64,000 bases of DNA, taken from Hydractinia symbiolongicarpus. Its lineage: Eukaryota > Cnidaria > Hydrozoa > Anthoathecata > Hydractiniidae. The notes below the pieces were generated by a model. It was given only the letters and a program-made list of their open reading frames with translations, did no database searches and was not told the origin of the DNA. Location of the stretch: positions 24,171,001-24,235,000 of the forward strand of contig NC_079875.1 of the NCBI RefSeq assembly GCF_029227915.1, read 5' to 3'. This document shows positions 11,601-23,317 of this stretch, in pieces. The first letter of the stretch is position 1; each line of letters opens with the position of its first letter. Position numbers and translations under genes: made by a program.

Positions 11601-13136
11601 GAACGAGCCAACATCAGTATTTAATCCGACATCAAGCGTTTTTAAATCCGCTATCATTGCGCTCTCCAGTATGTTGATGTTTGCTTCTTGCGTTGGAATG
11701 GTGTACACGTGTTGTAAACGAAGTCGAAGACGAAAAGTTGCAGCAGACGCTAAAGGTGAGAATTTATCGTGTTACTAACGTGTTCTCTACAGATGCAACC
11801 AACCGTGTTCCTAAGGTAATATGCCTTTCTAAAATGATTAAGGGACCAAATGACTGAGGGCGTGATTAAGATGCATCGTTATAGACTCGTATTAAGCATC
11901 TCTATATTAAAGTGGAGATACAGAGATGTTCATTCTTTTCAATAATTAACTAAACCTCCAAAAATCAAACAATTGCAGCTAACAGGCAAAAATGATTGAA
12001 CAAAAATGATCGGTTATGTCCTTAATAAAGACTCTCTAAACAGCAGAGAGCGGACGGAAGGTTTCCTAGTAACGGAAATTCTCTCGAATTAAGGGACAGG
12101 TGATAAATACAATTGCTTTACAATTGTTTTTTTGTATAGTGTCAACACACCGGCAGATACGGACATAGCTATCTTATTATTTTATACTTTATACCTGTTA
12201 AATAAAATAGTGGAGGAATAAATTTCTAATAATAATAATAATAAGTTTTTTTAATTCTTTTGCCTAAAATAAGAAGCGATGCCGAATTGTCGAAATACTG
12301 CAGCGTGTGTAACGAGGGGAAATTGAGAAAAACCACCTCATTAGCGGTCAAAAAGTAATTTCACCAAACGTTTGCAATTACTGTATTTTCAACAGGGTAA
12401 GCACAAATTGAAACTTGATGCGGTCATGCCAAGAAAGTTGAAATTATTTTCCGTGGTATTGGCCTTTATTTCCAGGTTTAAAATTAATCCGTACAACATA
12501 TAGCAAAGTTTACGTGTATTATGTCAGATAAAAATTCCCAACAAAGTATGTTTGAAACAATTAAAAATCAAGTTGAATTGGCTAAAAAGAAGCGTCATAA
12601 TTTAGACTTTTATTTGTTTAGCTTTAAAACGACTTCAGAAAACGGAGAATTTAAAAGACATTCTTCAAACCTTTGCTTCATCGTTTCAAAATAACTGCAA
12701 GGAATTAGCCAGGAAGCATGATTTACAAAGAATTAAGCTTTATCGTGCCATACTGTCTGGAGAGAGGGTAAACACCATGGGCACGAGGCCGAACACATCA
12801 ACTCGAAACGCATGGTTCGTACCGGAAGGAAAAGAAGAAGAAAAACGGTTCGATGGCAGAGGGGAGGATAACCCATCATTTAGTGGGATGGAGGTAAAGA
12901 AATGTCAACAAGCTTTACCGAACACACAAAATGATTTCGAGGAGATGACAGTGAAAACAAAATTTGGCGATGTGACATGCTATGATTTATCACCTCAACC
13001 AACGACTTTAGTAACAGCAGAGGGAGAAGAAACGAGACAAGATAACAAGACGAAATGCACAGGTGACAAGCAGAAGGGTAATTTATCATGTAGTAAGAAG
13101 AAGCAAGATTACAAAAAACTGATACCGTGGTACTAA
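1903..13136 (+). CDS. Chimeric TSP1-SEA-FN3 glutamate-receptor-like channel with K+-type filter (5' partial)
   Basis: Fifteen exons (1903-2073, 2458-2625, 3630-3736, 4115-4179, 4968-5119, 5419-5697, 6473-6745, 7230-7526, 7951-8420, 8824-8924, 9056-9212, 9459-9525, 10318-10589, 11590-11755, 12622-13136) join with matching phases and GT/AG borders into at least 1085 residues ending at TAA 13134-13136. Counting from the first complete codon at 1905, the order is TSP1 (1-56), TSP1 (57-112), SEA (113-220), FN3-like modules (221-503), ligand-binding half S1 (504-630), M1 (about 632-660), pore loop with GYGD (694-697), M2 (700-735), S2 half (740-860), last TM (about 880-902), cytoplasmic tail (903-1085). 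The topology S1-M1-P-M2-S2-M3 is that of ionotropic glutamate receptors, but the amino-terminal ATD is replaced by adhesion-type modules and the filter is potassium-channel-like. The upstream exon(s) with the signal peptide lie outside or were not recognised. The ligand is unknown. Confidence 0.85.
3340..3538 (+). repeat. Dispersed repeat, copy in receptor-gene intron
   Basis: The 3' part (CATAGCCATATAA..., then CCGTCAGGGGG, a G/C-rich hairpin, and GGACCGAATAGGGTTAAA) recurs at 32538-32655. The G-rich run followed by C-rich sequence can fold on itself or form a G-quadruplex. Family not recognised. Confidence 0.55.
3630..5119 (+). CDS. SEA domain encoded by three exons
   Basis: Exons 3630-3736, 4115-4179 and 4968-5119 join in phases 0 and 2 to give a SEA-type module: opening strand VNFNITIDAVYQPEL, helix SFRILEKNIQNQ, helix SMYDEQFQDSIEAV, then the turn RKGSIVTNF, where the G-S pair lies at the usual autoproteolysis point of SEA domains (family knowledge), and a closing FTIIYKS strand. 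The acceptor at 4967 was chosen over one at 4921 because only it keeps the frame with the donor at 4180 and it places the GS motif correctly. Cleavage here would leave a non-covalently held TSP1 ectodomain on the channel. Confidence 0.72.
4690..4780 (-). mobile_element. Degenerate hairpin/microsatellite element, copy 2
   Basis: The minus strand reads ACTAGTAGTTAGTCTG then a decayed hairpin, GTTTGCCCGTCC and GCGGCGGG-type sequence as in the other family members. No microsatellite core or clean 3' end is visible, so this is a truncated or older copy inside a receptor-gene intron. Confidence 0.4.
5419..7526 (+). CDS. Three fibronectin type III-like module exons
   Basis: Each module is one phase 1-1 exon: 5419-5697, 6473-6745 and 7230-7526. 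The first two are clear FN3 domains, with APT starts, the conserved tryptophan (LSWNEV; LEWDRL), the L.P.T.Y motif (LEPRTEYVFRI; LTPGFTYEFEV) and A.N..G.G.PS ends. The third has the tryptophan (VKWKPP), a YLIEYYKV strand and LNPNTDY, but a long insert with two acidic stretches, so it is a divergent FN3. These form a stalk between the SEA module and the ligand-binding domain. Confidence 0.82.
7951..11755 (+). CDS. Ligand-binding halves, pore and transmembrane helices of the channel
   Basis: Exon 7951-8420 carries S1 (INYYIVKPYVYLEDNELRG, IFAELLDEMIDFACGECPC, a LSFPIVGQ element) and M1 ending GMLMWFI. Exons 8824-8924 and 9056-9212 give the pore helix DSIYWAFITQGTH, filter GYGD, YVPR and the following helix LLAMVWIIIGLVLTALVTGA. 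Exons 9459-9525 and 10318-10589 hold S2 (IGALNGSFEEMFGI, LADALIDGEIDGILVDAYTA, RTYGFVV). Exon 11590-11755 is the last helix (SAIIALSSMLMFASCVGMVY) with a basic stop-transfer CCKRSRRRK. In animal glutamate receptors the P loop lacks GYGD; a TVGYG-type filter is known from the bacterial receptor GluR0 (family knowledge). The usual S1 arginine for the amino-acid carboxylate is not obvious. Confidence 0.82.
9811..10226 (+). repeat. 20-bp minisatellite with CRE-like units, split by a transposon
   Basis: The unit is AAAAATGACGTGTGCTATTA. Two units lie at 9819-9860 and nine more follow at 10051-10226; the hairpin element 9866-10035 sits inside one unit. Variant units (TTATTAA and GCAATGACGT forms) recur every 80 bp, so there is a four-unit higher-order period. 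Every unit holds TGACGTG. It lies in the intron between the two S2 exons. Confidence 0.85.
9866..10035 (+). mobile_element. Hairpin/microsatellite element (HINE-like), copy 3
   Basis: It starts CTAGTCGTTGCC, has the hairpin GTGGAAAAATCCAC, then GGGTTTGCCCGTC, and ends ATTATTATAGA. It interrupts a 20-bp minisatellite unit, so its borders can be read directly: left flank AAAATGA, right flank GACGTG. Apart from a possible GA duplication no target-site duplication is visible. Confidence 0.65.
12622..13136 (+). CDS. Cytoplasmic tail exon of the channel gene
   Basis: The last exon encodes about 171 hydrophilic residues after the final transmembrane helix. It begins with a helical, amphipathic stretch (KRLQKTENLKDILQTF, RKHDLQRIKLYRAILSG) followed by a charged, Lys/Glu/Thr-rich disordered region ending KLIPWY and TAA. 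No known domain is recognised. The acceptor TTTGTTTAG at 12613-12621 and phase 1 entry fit the donor after 11755. Confidence 0.75.
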
Positions 13137-15401
13137 GTATGGCGATGTGACATTTTACGAGTAATAATGTGTTAAGTAATGATGTGTTTTTAAATGTAAT
13201 TATATTACCATGACTTGAAAGTACAGTCCTTGTTGCAATTATTATTATTATTATTATAAAGCATAGCAGACCTCTTTTATAGTTTCTTTTCCTTTCGTCA
13301 AGAACGAAGTCTGAAGTAGGTTTTTTGATTTATATTAATTATTCATTCTGAATGTGCGCATCAGTGGCTCAATCAGTAGAGCATTCCACTCACGCTCACG
13401 AGAATGGGTGTTCGATCCCCACATAAGGCCGTTGTCTACTTAGTCAGAACTCTCAAAGGGTTTCTGTGCACAAAAGGAAGCTTTAAACACTCTGGAACTG
13501 CCTTTGTGACATAACCTACTGGGAAAAAAATGACAGAGTATATCCTCGAAATTAGTTAAGGCTAACCACGCATATTAGCCAGATATCTTCATCTCTCAAC
13601 ACTGTTGTTTTTGAATTTGGTTAAGCAATTCTATACGATCCTCGCTGTATATTCGGGGCACCAAGATTAACTTGACTTGATAACGAGACTATATATTATT
13701 TTTTTTCGTGGCATAAAATTTCCGAACATTCAGAGTGCACATGTGCGTGCATTTTGAGTTTTTAACCTGTTGTCACGAAAAGAAATTTCAAAATATCAGC
13801 TTAAATTTCTCAATGTCAGCTTAATTTTCTCAGATCAATATTTTATGTTTTTGTATCGGTTCGTTAACAGCGGAGTGTATCAATGATTTTTGCGTGGTAT
13901 TTTCTTATGCTTGCAAAATCGCGATTTTATAGCGACAAGAGGGGATAAAAGTTTTTTTTAAAAAAGTTATTAGCAGGATTCTCTACATTTTTTCCACAAA
14001 CGCTTTCTTCTAAATAAACATTGATGCAGTTGATAAGAGTTTATGCTCCTCCGTTTTCCACAACTCACAATTACATTGTACCTGTTATCACAGCCCTTAA
14101 ACCAAAAGATCTTGATTTCACTTCAACTTTTCTCCTATGAAGAATATTTGTTTATTTCACCTGAAAAGATTACAAGATCATTTTTACAGCTTAATTACCC
14201 TCCTTCGCCTTCTGGCTCTTTTTTTTTATGCTTTTTTTATAAGGAACCAATAATATCGATAAGGGCTATTTTTTAATACAACGGCAACAACAGATTCCTA
14301 CGTATGTGTGCTTCCTTTTTTTAGGTGCCTGACTCTCTATAAATCTCTTTCTCATTAAATGTGAAAATTCTCATGGGAGATTTATTGTCATAAGCCAGCG
14401 TTTACTAGCAAGGGACGTTAATTTTCTTAATGATCTAAATTTTTAGTTAGATCAACATTTAAAGAAAATTCCCCTGTGTTTAAAAAAGCAGAAAACGCAA
14501 ACACATAAAGCAAAGTCGAAGTGGAAAAGTCTGTTGAAGGAGACATACGCATGGGTTTAATGAAGTGAGACTTTATGTTAGAAGTAGATGTGAGACCGTT
14601 AGAGAGACTGCATTGCTCAAACACGCCTTACAATTCCATCTCTCAATTTATCCACAACAAGTCTCACTATTAGTAGAATAATATCAATACGAAATATTCT
14701 CCCCACAAAATAATCTTAACACTAAGTTGTGAACAAAGACTTAATCTCACAACCTATTATTCTCACCAGGGATTATTATTTTTCCAACTTTTTGTAGAAG
14801 TACAATTTAATGGTACGACCTAAGGTAACTATCTTTTTTGGACAGTTAATTTAAAGGACAGATGGTAGATTAGTCAAGACACCTGTCATTTCTTCTTTCC
14901 GGAATTTTTTGTGCAATTAAAAACCATCACGAATTTTCTCAGGAAGGAACTGGTCGCAAAGTTATTGAATGGGGAAGTCATAATGTTTCATGCGGTTTTA
15001 TAAAATACTTTAAATATAACGCTCATTTGATTAATTTACAAAACGTTATACGACGTATGTTATACGCTAGATAGTGAAGCCAGCTCCCTACGCAACTTTA
15101 TCACAAAAAATATTTGTTGAAGATAAAAGTAGTCCACGATGGATCGCTTTGTATAAATATTTGAATCGTGGGCAAGCTATTAACCATATGAATCGGCTAC
15201 CGGATAAAGTGCTGTTACGGCTGTGGCTTATCTCGCGTAGATTAAATTTAAATATTTTTACTTTTTATATTTTAGTATGTGTGTATAATAAATATTTACC
15301 ATCAAAATATACACAAAATAGTCACGAAAGAGTACAAACGAGCCGAATTATCCCTACTAAAGTTTATTTTATGAACAGGACTGCACAGGAATTTTACAGA
15401 T
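13137..15401. other. Intergenic region between the channel and EPB41L4 genes
   Basis: Contains the 3' untranslated region of the channel gene, an ATT repeat near 13240, one tRNA-derived SINE (13358-13520) and AT-rich sequence. The promoter and 5' untranslated exon(s) of the downstream gene must lie in its right half, but no defined promoter element could be assigned. Confidence 0.6.
13358..13520 (+). repeat. tRNA-derived SINE
   Basis: A head with A box TGGCTCAATCAG at 13374 and B box TGTTCGATCCC near 13410 is followed by CACATAAGGC and a body containing GTTGTCTACTTAGTCAGAA and CTGGAACTGCCTTTGTG. The same head-body order occurs on the minus strand at 23391-23572. Confidence 0.65.
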
Positions 15402-18400
15402 ATGCCTCTGTTTGGAGGTAGTAAGGGGAAATACGAATGCCGAGTCATATTGTTGGATAATAATGAGCAGAAGCATGAAATCACTGTAAGAATCTTGTTA
15501 TTATCGCCGAGAGAGAGAATTTTTTCCCAGTTAAGGTTAGCCCCCCTTTTTAACAGATAGAAAGGAAATCTCTCCATCCTCTGAGAGAACACAAACTATC
15601 TTTTATACAATTCTGTGTATGGCTATAATTTGAGAGGCTGTCTGTCATTAAAATATCTAGCTAGCTAGCTAAAATGCAGTCAAACAAATTTTGAGAATTT
15701 CAATCCTTAACAGATAGATGGATAGATGGATAGATGTGCATATTTTACATGGCTAGCCTCACAAATATTGAGGGTTATATTCTGTCTATTCATTTTTTCA
15801 AAGTGTTACGTAATGACTTTATAGTCGTTTCTCCTATTTTTCCTTTATATGGTAACAAAATCGTTTTACATCTCTCTGATTTTCACAATGATTAAGCTTC
15901 TAGTTATGATATTTTAATACAAAATAATATTTTCCAATATATAGACAAGTTTTCATTGTTCACTAGGTTCTCCGTAATGTACAAGCATTCATTGGGGGCA
16001 GAAAACAGAGCCAGATAAGAAAACATTGGCTAATTTTAATTGTCACAGCTTAGTTGGTAGAGCACTTAACTCATCTAATAAGTTGTGGGTTCACCTGCCA
16101 CACAAAAACATTTGTTAGTTGGACGAAAACTTCAGAGATTTTCGTAACTCAAATGGGAGCTCTCATGGCGATGGTGAGAAACACTTTTGTGGTCCCTCTT
16201 GAAGCAATTAATGGATGCATCGCTCAAAATTATAGTTTACCACATAAAATATAAATCACCACTAGTAACTATATAAGTTTAATTCATGCTCATTCTGCAT
16301 GTGAATGTATGTATTGATACCGAATATGAAAAATATTTCCTTTTTAAATTGAGTTTAAATGGCAATGTTTTTAATCATTCCGTAGTTAGGGTTTATTTGT
16401 TTTATTTTTTGCCACATTGATTTGACCCTGAGTGACTCACTTGTCTATATATTGGAAAATATCATTTCGTATTAAAATATCATAACCAGAAGCTTAATCA
16501 TTGTGAAAATCAGAGAGATGTAAAACCATTTTGTTACCATATAAAGGAAAAATAGGAGAAACGACTATAAAGTCATTACGTAACACTTTGAAAAAATGAA
16601 TAGGCCTAGATTTTATAGCTTGATTTCTACTTATGACTGTCATGTATATGGGAAAATTCTTTGAAATCTAACTACTAGCAGTTTTTTAAACATTCAGTTA
16701 AATACTAAAAGAGGGCTTTCTTACATAAAAATAAGGTAAAAGAATCTTGTTGTAGCTTTAGTAAACAAACTTACAGAAGGTCTAGGATACAAAAATATAA
16801 TTAAATTTATAGAACAATTTATAGAACTTAATATATATGATTCTGATTTAAGTAAGGGATAAATTATTTAATAGGTTTTAAACAGCTTGGTGTTGTGAGA
16901 GATAAGTTTTATACAATTTATATTTTGATATTGTTTAGTCTGTAAATTGTTTGGGTTCATCGTATTTTTATTTTCTTATTTCTTTTTTTTTTGCAGTTTG
17001 AATGGTCCTTTGTTTTTTTGAATGTTGTCAGCTTTTATAAAATTTTAAAATTTGTGCTTATGTGGTTAGACTGGTTAGAAAGTTTATACATGTTTCAATT
17101 ATTTATATAAATATGAATTTATTTTTGTTATATATAAATAATGACTCAGCTACTAAATAAAAAAGATATATTGATATCATTCATCCTTAGTTTAATATAA
17201 ACTATAAACTTTCTAATTAAATGCTTTTTGTGGGTAGGGTAAAAGGGATCAAAATTTTGACATTTATATACATTTTAAGAAATATTTTAATATGTCAAAA
17301 GCTAGTGAAGGGTATATGGAAGGATATGTTTGAGTTTGGCAAGTATATGAAAAACTTCAAGATTTTTAATTTTAAAAAAAAAAATTTGCAGAAGTTTTTT
17401 TTTTTTGTATTAATTGTTTTGTTAAAAAGAAATGTTGATGGTTAAAAACATTAGGGAACTAAAAGTAAATATCAGCAATAAAAGATAGAAGAACCTACAA
17501 ATGTACATGAAGTAAAAAAATCCAATTTAGGTGCAAAAAGTGGGGTAATAAATACCTATTTATGTGTAAGTGGCACGTGAATTATGAAACCAATATACTG
17601 GTGAAGCTGGGAGAGAAAGTTAAAAAGTATTATCAGAAAGTTTTCTCTTACATTGTTAAAACATAATTACAACTTAAACTGTATATAACTTTATATACTC
17701 AATAAGTAAATGCTTTTTTACCCCCCCCCCCCCCCCCCCCATTGACTAATACACTAAATGGTCTGTTGTTTGTTTCTTTTAAATCTTTTTGTGCACAACC
17801 TATAAGCTTTCTATGGTAAGGCGGAATGACACTCTGTATCAAAAATTTTTTGTTTGCACCATTTTATGACAAAGTGTACCAGTGTACCAGTGTTACGGCT
17901 TGGTGTGATTTTAAAATAAAATATATCAGTATTTGTACTGCATGCAAATTCTTGTATAAGAAAAATAAATACATTCTAGTTCCTGTAGTAGTTGTAATTA
18001 TAATTAAGGTTGGCATTAGTGCCAAGATGAGTAATTCACTGCCAATTGTTGTGTTTATCATTTACAGCACCCATGGTGTTTGGGTCTTAGGGTTTTTGGT
18101 TGATGGACATGTTATAGTATTTGTACAAAGACTTGTAATTTTAAATGTGTTTTGTATTTTAACTGAATTTCCTGTGTGAGATTAATATAAAAAAAGTTTC
18201 TTATCTTTTCAGCACAAAACATTCGGTGATGAATTGTTGTCAAAAGTCTTCTCTGCTTTGAATCTCTATGAAAAAGAATATTTTGGATTACGCTATAAAG
18301 ATAGGAATGGTGAAGCTGTATGTGGGTTTTTGTGGTTTTGTTTTTCTTTGCTGTAGTATGGTAACTTATTTTATCTTACAGTATTTAAAAATTAAATTTC

Positions 18401-21339
18401 TGTATTTAGCACTGGCTGGATCCAAATAAAATTGTAAAGAAACAGATGTTGAGTAAGTACACTTGCTTTGTTGACCGCCTAATAAGACACTATAAGTCAT
18501 CTATATCTGAACGTACATTTATCGTAAAGTGCTGCCTTTTGGATTTTGCTAGGTTTATTGCTAGCTTGAACCTTACGGTATTTATATTTTAAAGTTTGTT
18601 TATCATCAAGAGCTGCGTTTAGTTTTTCACCAGGTCTGTTACTGTGTTTTTCTTAGATAAAATTCTCTTTCGCAAGAAATTTTCCTGTTGTGGTACAGAA
18701 ACCATCAATGATGCTACAATAAAAAAACAATCATGTACAATATATCAGTTAAATACCACTATTAAGGCAATGTTTTGATACATCTGCAGACAATAAGACA
18801 GGACAAAGTCCATTTTCTGCAATAGATCTAATCTATTGCTTCCCCACATATTCGAGCAATAAAATAAGGATGAATGAACCTATAGATATAAATGGCCTAG
18901 TGATACTAGTGGATTAAAATGGAGTTTTGTTGTGTGTGGCATATGACTTAAAGCCTATTTTCATAATTAAGTCAGTAATTTCTATACTTTTTTGTGTTTT
19001 AGATCATAACCCACCATTTATACTTTATTTTGGAGTCAAATTCTATGCCGCAGATCCAACAAAATTACGGGAAGAAATAACAAGGTCTGTCTCTGAACTG
19101 TTTTTTAAATTTTAACATTCCATTGTTTAGAACTATAAATAATTTGGTACAGTACATTGAGTTAAAACAAGGAAAATGTTTTAAAACGACAAATTTTTCT
19201 GGAAACAAGTTTTATCATTAGAAATTAATTAAAGGGGTGTTTGAAAACCTAAAACAGTTATGCCTCTGTGGGGTTGTGATCATGCGTAAAACAGAGAGTA
19301 TTTGTTTTTACAAAATTTGTTATAATAACAAAAAGGTTGACTTTCTTTCTTATAGGTATCAATTTTTTCTTCAAGTTAAAAAAGATATTTTGCAAGGAAG
19401 GTTAGTTTAAATTAACTACACTGGTGATGTATTTTCACCCTGAATTATATTGCGCGAATTTGCTGTTCTAACCAACCTCTCTTTCACTCTTTACTTTGAA
19501 CTTAATAAATATTAAATTTATAGACTTTGGATAACTTCATTTAGTTTTCCGTGTTTCTTTTTTAGAATACCATGTGAGGATAAAATCGCAGCCGATTTGT
19601 GCGCATATTGTGTTCAATGTAAGATATATATTTACTTAGAAATGCAGTACCTCAAGAGTATGGATTAGGCTTTTATAACTAACAACGAAATTGTATAACC
19701 ATTTACTGTACTAGCATTTTTCTTTCTGTGTTTTGTGCATTTGAATGTCAACATAGGAGTTTATATTGTATTCAAGTCAAATATCGAAATAATTTAAACA
19801 AACCAAATTTACCTTCCAGCTGAGCTTGGAGATTTTGACCCATCACTACATACCGATGGTTTTATTTCTGAGTTTAGATTCGTTCCTCAGCAGGTATTTA
19901 TATTTGTTAGCTTTATTAAAAACAACATCACTGAACTTCATCACTGATTTTTACATTTTTTATTATTAGACAATCGTGTTGGAAAATATGATAACTGAGA
20001 CATACCCGAAACTAAAGTAAGAAAAGACAACTGTATTTTTAGTGTGGTGACAAGTATGCATCATAAAACTTTTGTATCAGCAAGAAATTTTGCCCCTGTG
20101 TCGGGTGACACATTTGTTACAGGATTTACACAACATGAGATTTTATGCCGGCATAATTTTACACCTGGACAGATTTCATATCTCATGCTGGCTTGAAAAT
20201 AAACAGACTTTGTCATGTATCCCTAATTATATTTTCATGTCACTCCGAAAGTTGCCTAAGCAACAGATTTAGCTGTGGTATATATGAATGGTATTGTGCT
20301 GCAACATCAATGTAACTTGGTTTGGATTATATAGACCCATATGAGAATCCCATAACCCCATATATTTTATGCTGGAATAACTTTAAAGCTACCTACATGT
20401 AACCATACTTTGAAAGCATTATTTTTTTACACTTATAGTGTAATATTGCGTAAAAAATGTTTCGATTCTTCTGTTTTTTCTGTTATATGTTTAAATGATT
20501 TTATAAACTTGTTTTGTATAGAGGCATGATACCAGCAGAAGCAGAGTTCAAGTTTCTGGAGCGTGTGAAATGGCTAGAAATGTATGGCGTAGATTTGCAT
20601 CAAGTTAAAGGCCAAGATAATATGGAATATTTACTGGGTCTCACACCAACAGGAATTGTATTGTTTAAAAATAAAAGCAAGATCGGAAGTTTCATATGGT
20701 AAGTGTGGCCAAACATTTTTTTCTATCTTTCACATGTTTGTGGGTTATTAGGAGGCGCTTTTGTTTTTGGTCCTTTTTTAATTTACTAACCTTCTCCGAT
20801 ATTAAAAAAAATATTAGGAAAATTTACCTCTCTCTTATTAGAACCGTTATAGAAAATGACATGTTTTTTTCCAATGTATGTCTGAATAAAAATCGACCCA
20901 CCTCGATTTATTATTACGCTTCTAAACTATCGTTTTGCAAAAATATGTCTTGCTCCTGCTTATTAACAACCACCCGTTTACTATGGTTAAGCTACGTTAT
21001 CACATCCTTTGTTAAATCAATTCTAAAATATATTGTGATATGACTGAAATGTTGAAGCTATGAAATTGTGTATTAACAGCTATCTTTACTTCATTTTGCA
21101 GGCCAAAGATTACCAAGCTAAAATATAAGGGCAACTGTTTCCTTCTTCGAGCTACTCAAGGGAGAAATGTAAGATTTCGTTCACGCTCATACTAGCTTTG
21201 ATATGTGGTCATAAAAAATGTTTGCTAATGTTTGCAGTTTGTTTCAGAACGAAGAAAAAGAATATACCTTTATATGCATTAATAAAGATTATGCGAAAAA
21301 CTTGTGGAAAAACTGTGCGGAGCATCATACATTTTTTAG
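15402..21339 (+). CDS. EPB41L4A: FERM domain exons of the EPB41L4-type gene
   Basis: Exons 1-11 encode the F1 lobe ([35 protein letters not shown]), F2 lobe ([55 protein letters not shown]) and F3/PH-like lobe ([58 protein letters not shown]). These are the standard band 4.1 signatures in order. The F3 lobe normally binds short cytoplasmic tails of membrane proteins, and F1-F2 help bind phosphoinositides; no key hallmark is missing. Confidence 0.88.
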
Positions 21340-23250
21340 GTAAACCTTTTAATGTTTACAAATTTAAAAATTGTTTTTGTTTGTTTGTTTGTTTGTTTGT
21401 TTCGACTCTTTTTTGCCTAATTTGAACATAACTTCACAAATACTATATGATGTAGATTATAATCTTTCCTCAGATTAGAAAAAGCAAATGATGTCCCAGC
21501 TTCAGCATATAATTTCCTATTCCGGAAAGGCTCAGGATTTAAGTTTAGGTAAATTTGGTTATTTATCCCTACCTGTTATTACCTGTCCCCAGTCCACCCT
21601 AACTCCTTCCAACTACTCTTTAATCCCTGGAAGTTCCACAAACACCTAAGCTCTTTTTTGTTGTCAATTGTCATCGAATACTACTGCCAATCTGTTTTAT
21701 ATACGCTCTTAGGATTTTAAGCATTGAATTCACACTTAGAAGTGTAGCTCTTAACTCCCAATGCTCCTAACAGCTTTTATTCAAAATATCGTCACTATAG
21801 TTTTGCAAAAAATATTCGAGTAAAATCTTGAATAAGAATGTCATTAGTTTCAATACTACAAAAGTAACAAATTTACCACAGCCTACAATCGTGGTCACAA
21901 TATGTTGGGACAAGACAACGAATTTCAAAGTTCGCCACCACAAGTAATTGCGTAGGCTCATTCTATATTAGATTCACACATCTTGAACTTGTCAAAGTTC
22001 ACTTGTCAATGTTCAGAGTGGACTTAGCACTTCGGATCTTAGGTTATTTGGTAAATACAAAATTCTTAAAATGTGCTAATTGTTGCTGACGTCAGCAAGG
22101 TTATATCACGAATTTCGGGGCCTTCGTGGTCCCCGACGTGAATTATTTCGGTGTGCGGGCGTGCTGAAGAATGTGACTAGCAACTTTTCAACCCTCTGTG
22201 TGCAAAAGTAGCGACTTTGCAGCCTGCCGACTGCAGAGTATTGACTATTTGACTGTTTTGTCCATATTTGGATAACGAGTAAAAAACTGCCTTAGTCTCA
22301 ATATTTCTGTCCACGATTGTAGTAGCTTTGAAAGCGAGTTTAAAAGACCTGCACTTCTTAATATTCTTTGTACGGAATCAAGTTCATCCACACCCACGCA
22401 ACAGAGCAAGAAATTTTATCACCACAGCAAATATTAATTTTATATTGATTTAGTGGCCGCACGCAACAAGAGTTAGAGAGAGATGTTGATAAAAGACCAA
22501 GAAATGAACAGCCAATTAATAGGTAGAAACATGTTGTTGTACAAAACTGTCTGATATTCAGTTGCAAATACATTTAGCGTTTAGTAATCTAAAACACTCA
22601 ATGATGTGTATTCTAACCCTAGAAAGCCAAGTCAAAGATTTACTAGAAGAAGCCAAGAAAGTGAGTGTCATCTTTGAATTGTGATAATTAAATAAATAAA
22701 AATGTTTCCTATGTTTCTAATCAAATTAATTAAAATGTTTTTCTTCATCAGACTTATCGTACATAGATGGCGCGGATCGAGATTTGTAAGTCTTACATTT
22801 ATGTCTCTTCTCACTTTATAATAACCTGCTAATAATTTTTAAATTTCATTTTTTTTAATAAATATCATATTTACTAATTTTACAACCCACCAATTTTATA
22901 TTTAATTTATATATATATTATTCGATTTTATTTTTACTAATTTTACTAATCTTTTCGTTTATTTTCTTTCTACTAACGAAGACCAAAAAGTCCTATAAGT
23001 AACGCTAGCACCATATCAGCACCTTGGGAGGCTGCATTTACACAACAAAGGTAATTTCTGTTGTAAATATATTTCAAAAACTCAACCGTTGAAATCAAGC
23101 AGTATTAGTATACAAACTCATCTACACATTTACGTAGTAATATTAGTAATAACTAGTCGTTAGCCCGTGGAAAATCCACGGGTTCGCCCGTCCTTTTTAC
23201 ACCGCATTGCGTGCTTCTCGCTATTGCGCAGCTAAGTTACCATTTTGCGT

Positions 23251-23317
<67 letters not shown>

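Noticed and set aside
15074-15421. 115-codon ORF just upstream of the EPB41L4 start
   Set aside because: It overlaps the first coding exon in another frame, has no domain and likely reflects 5' untranslated sequence.
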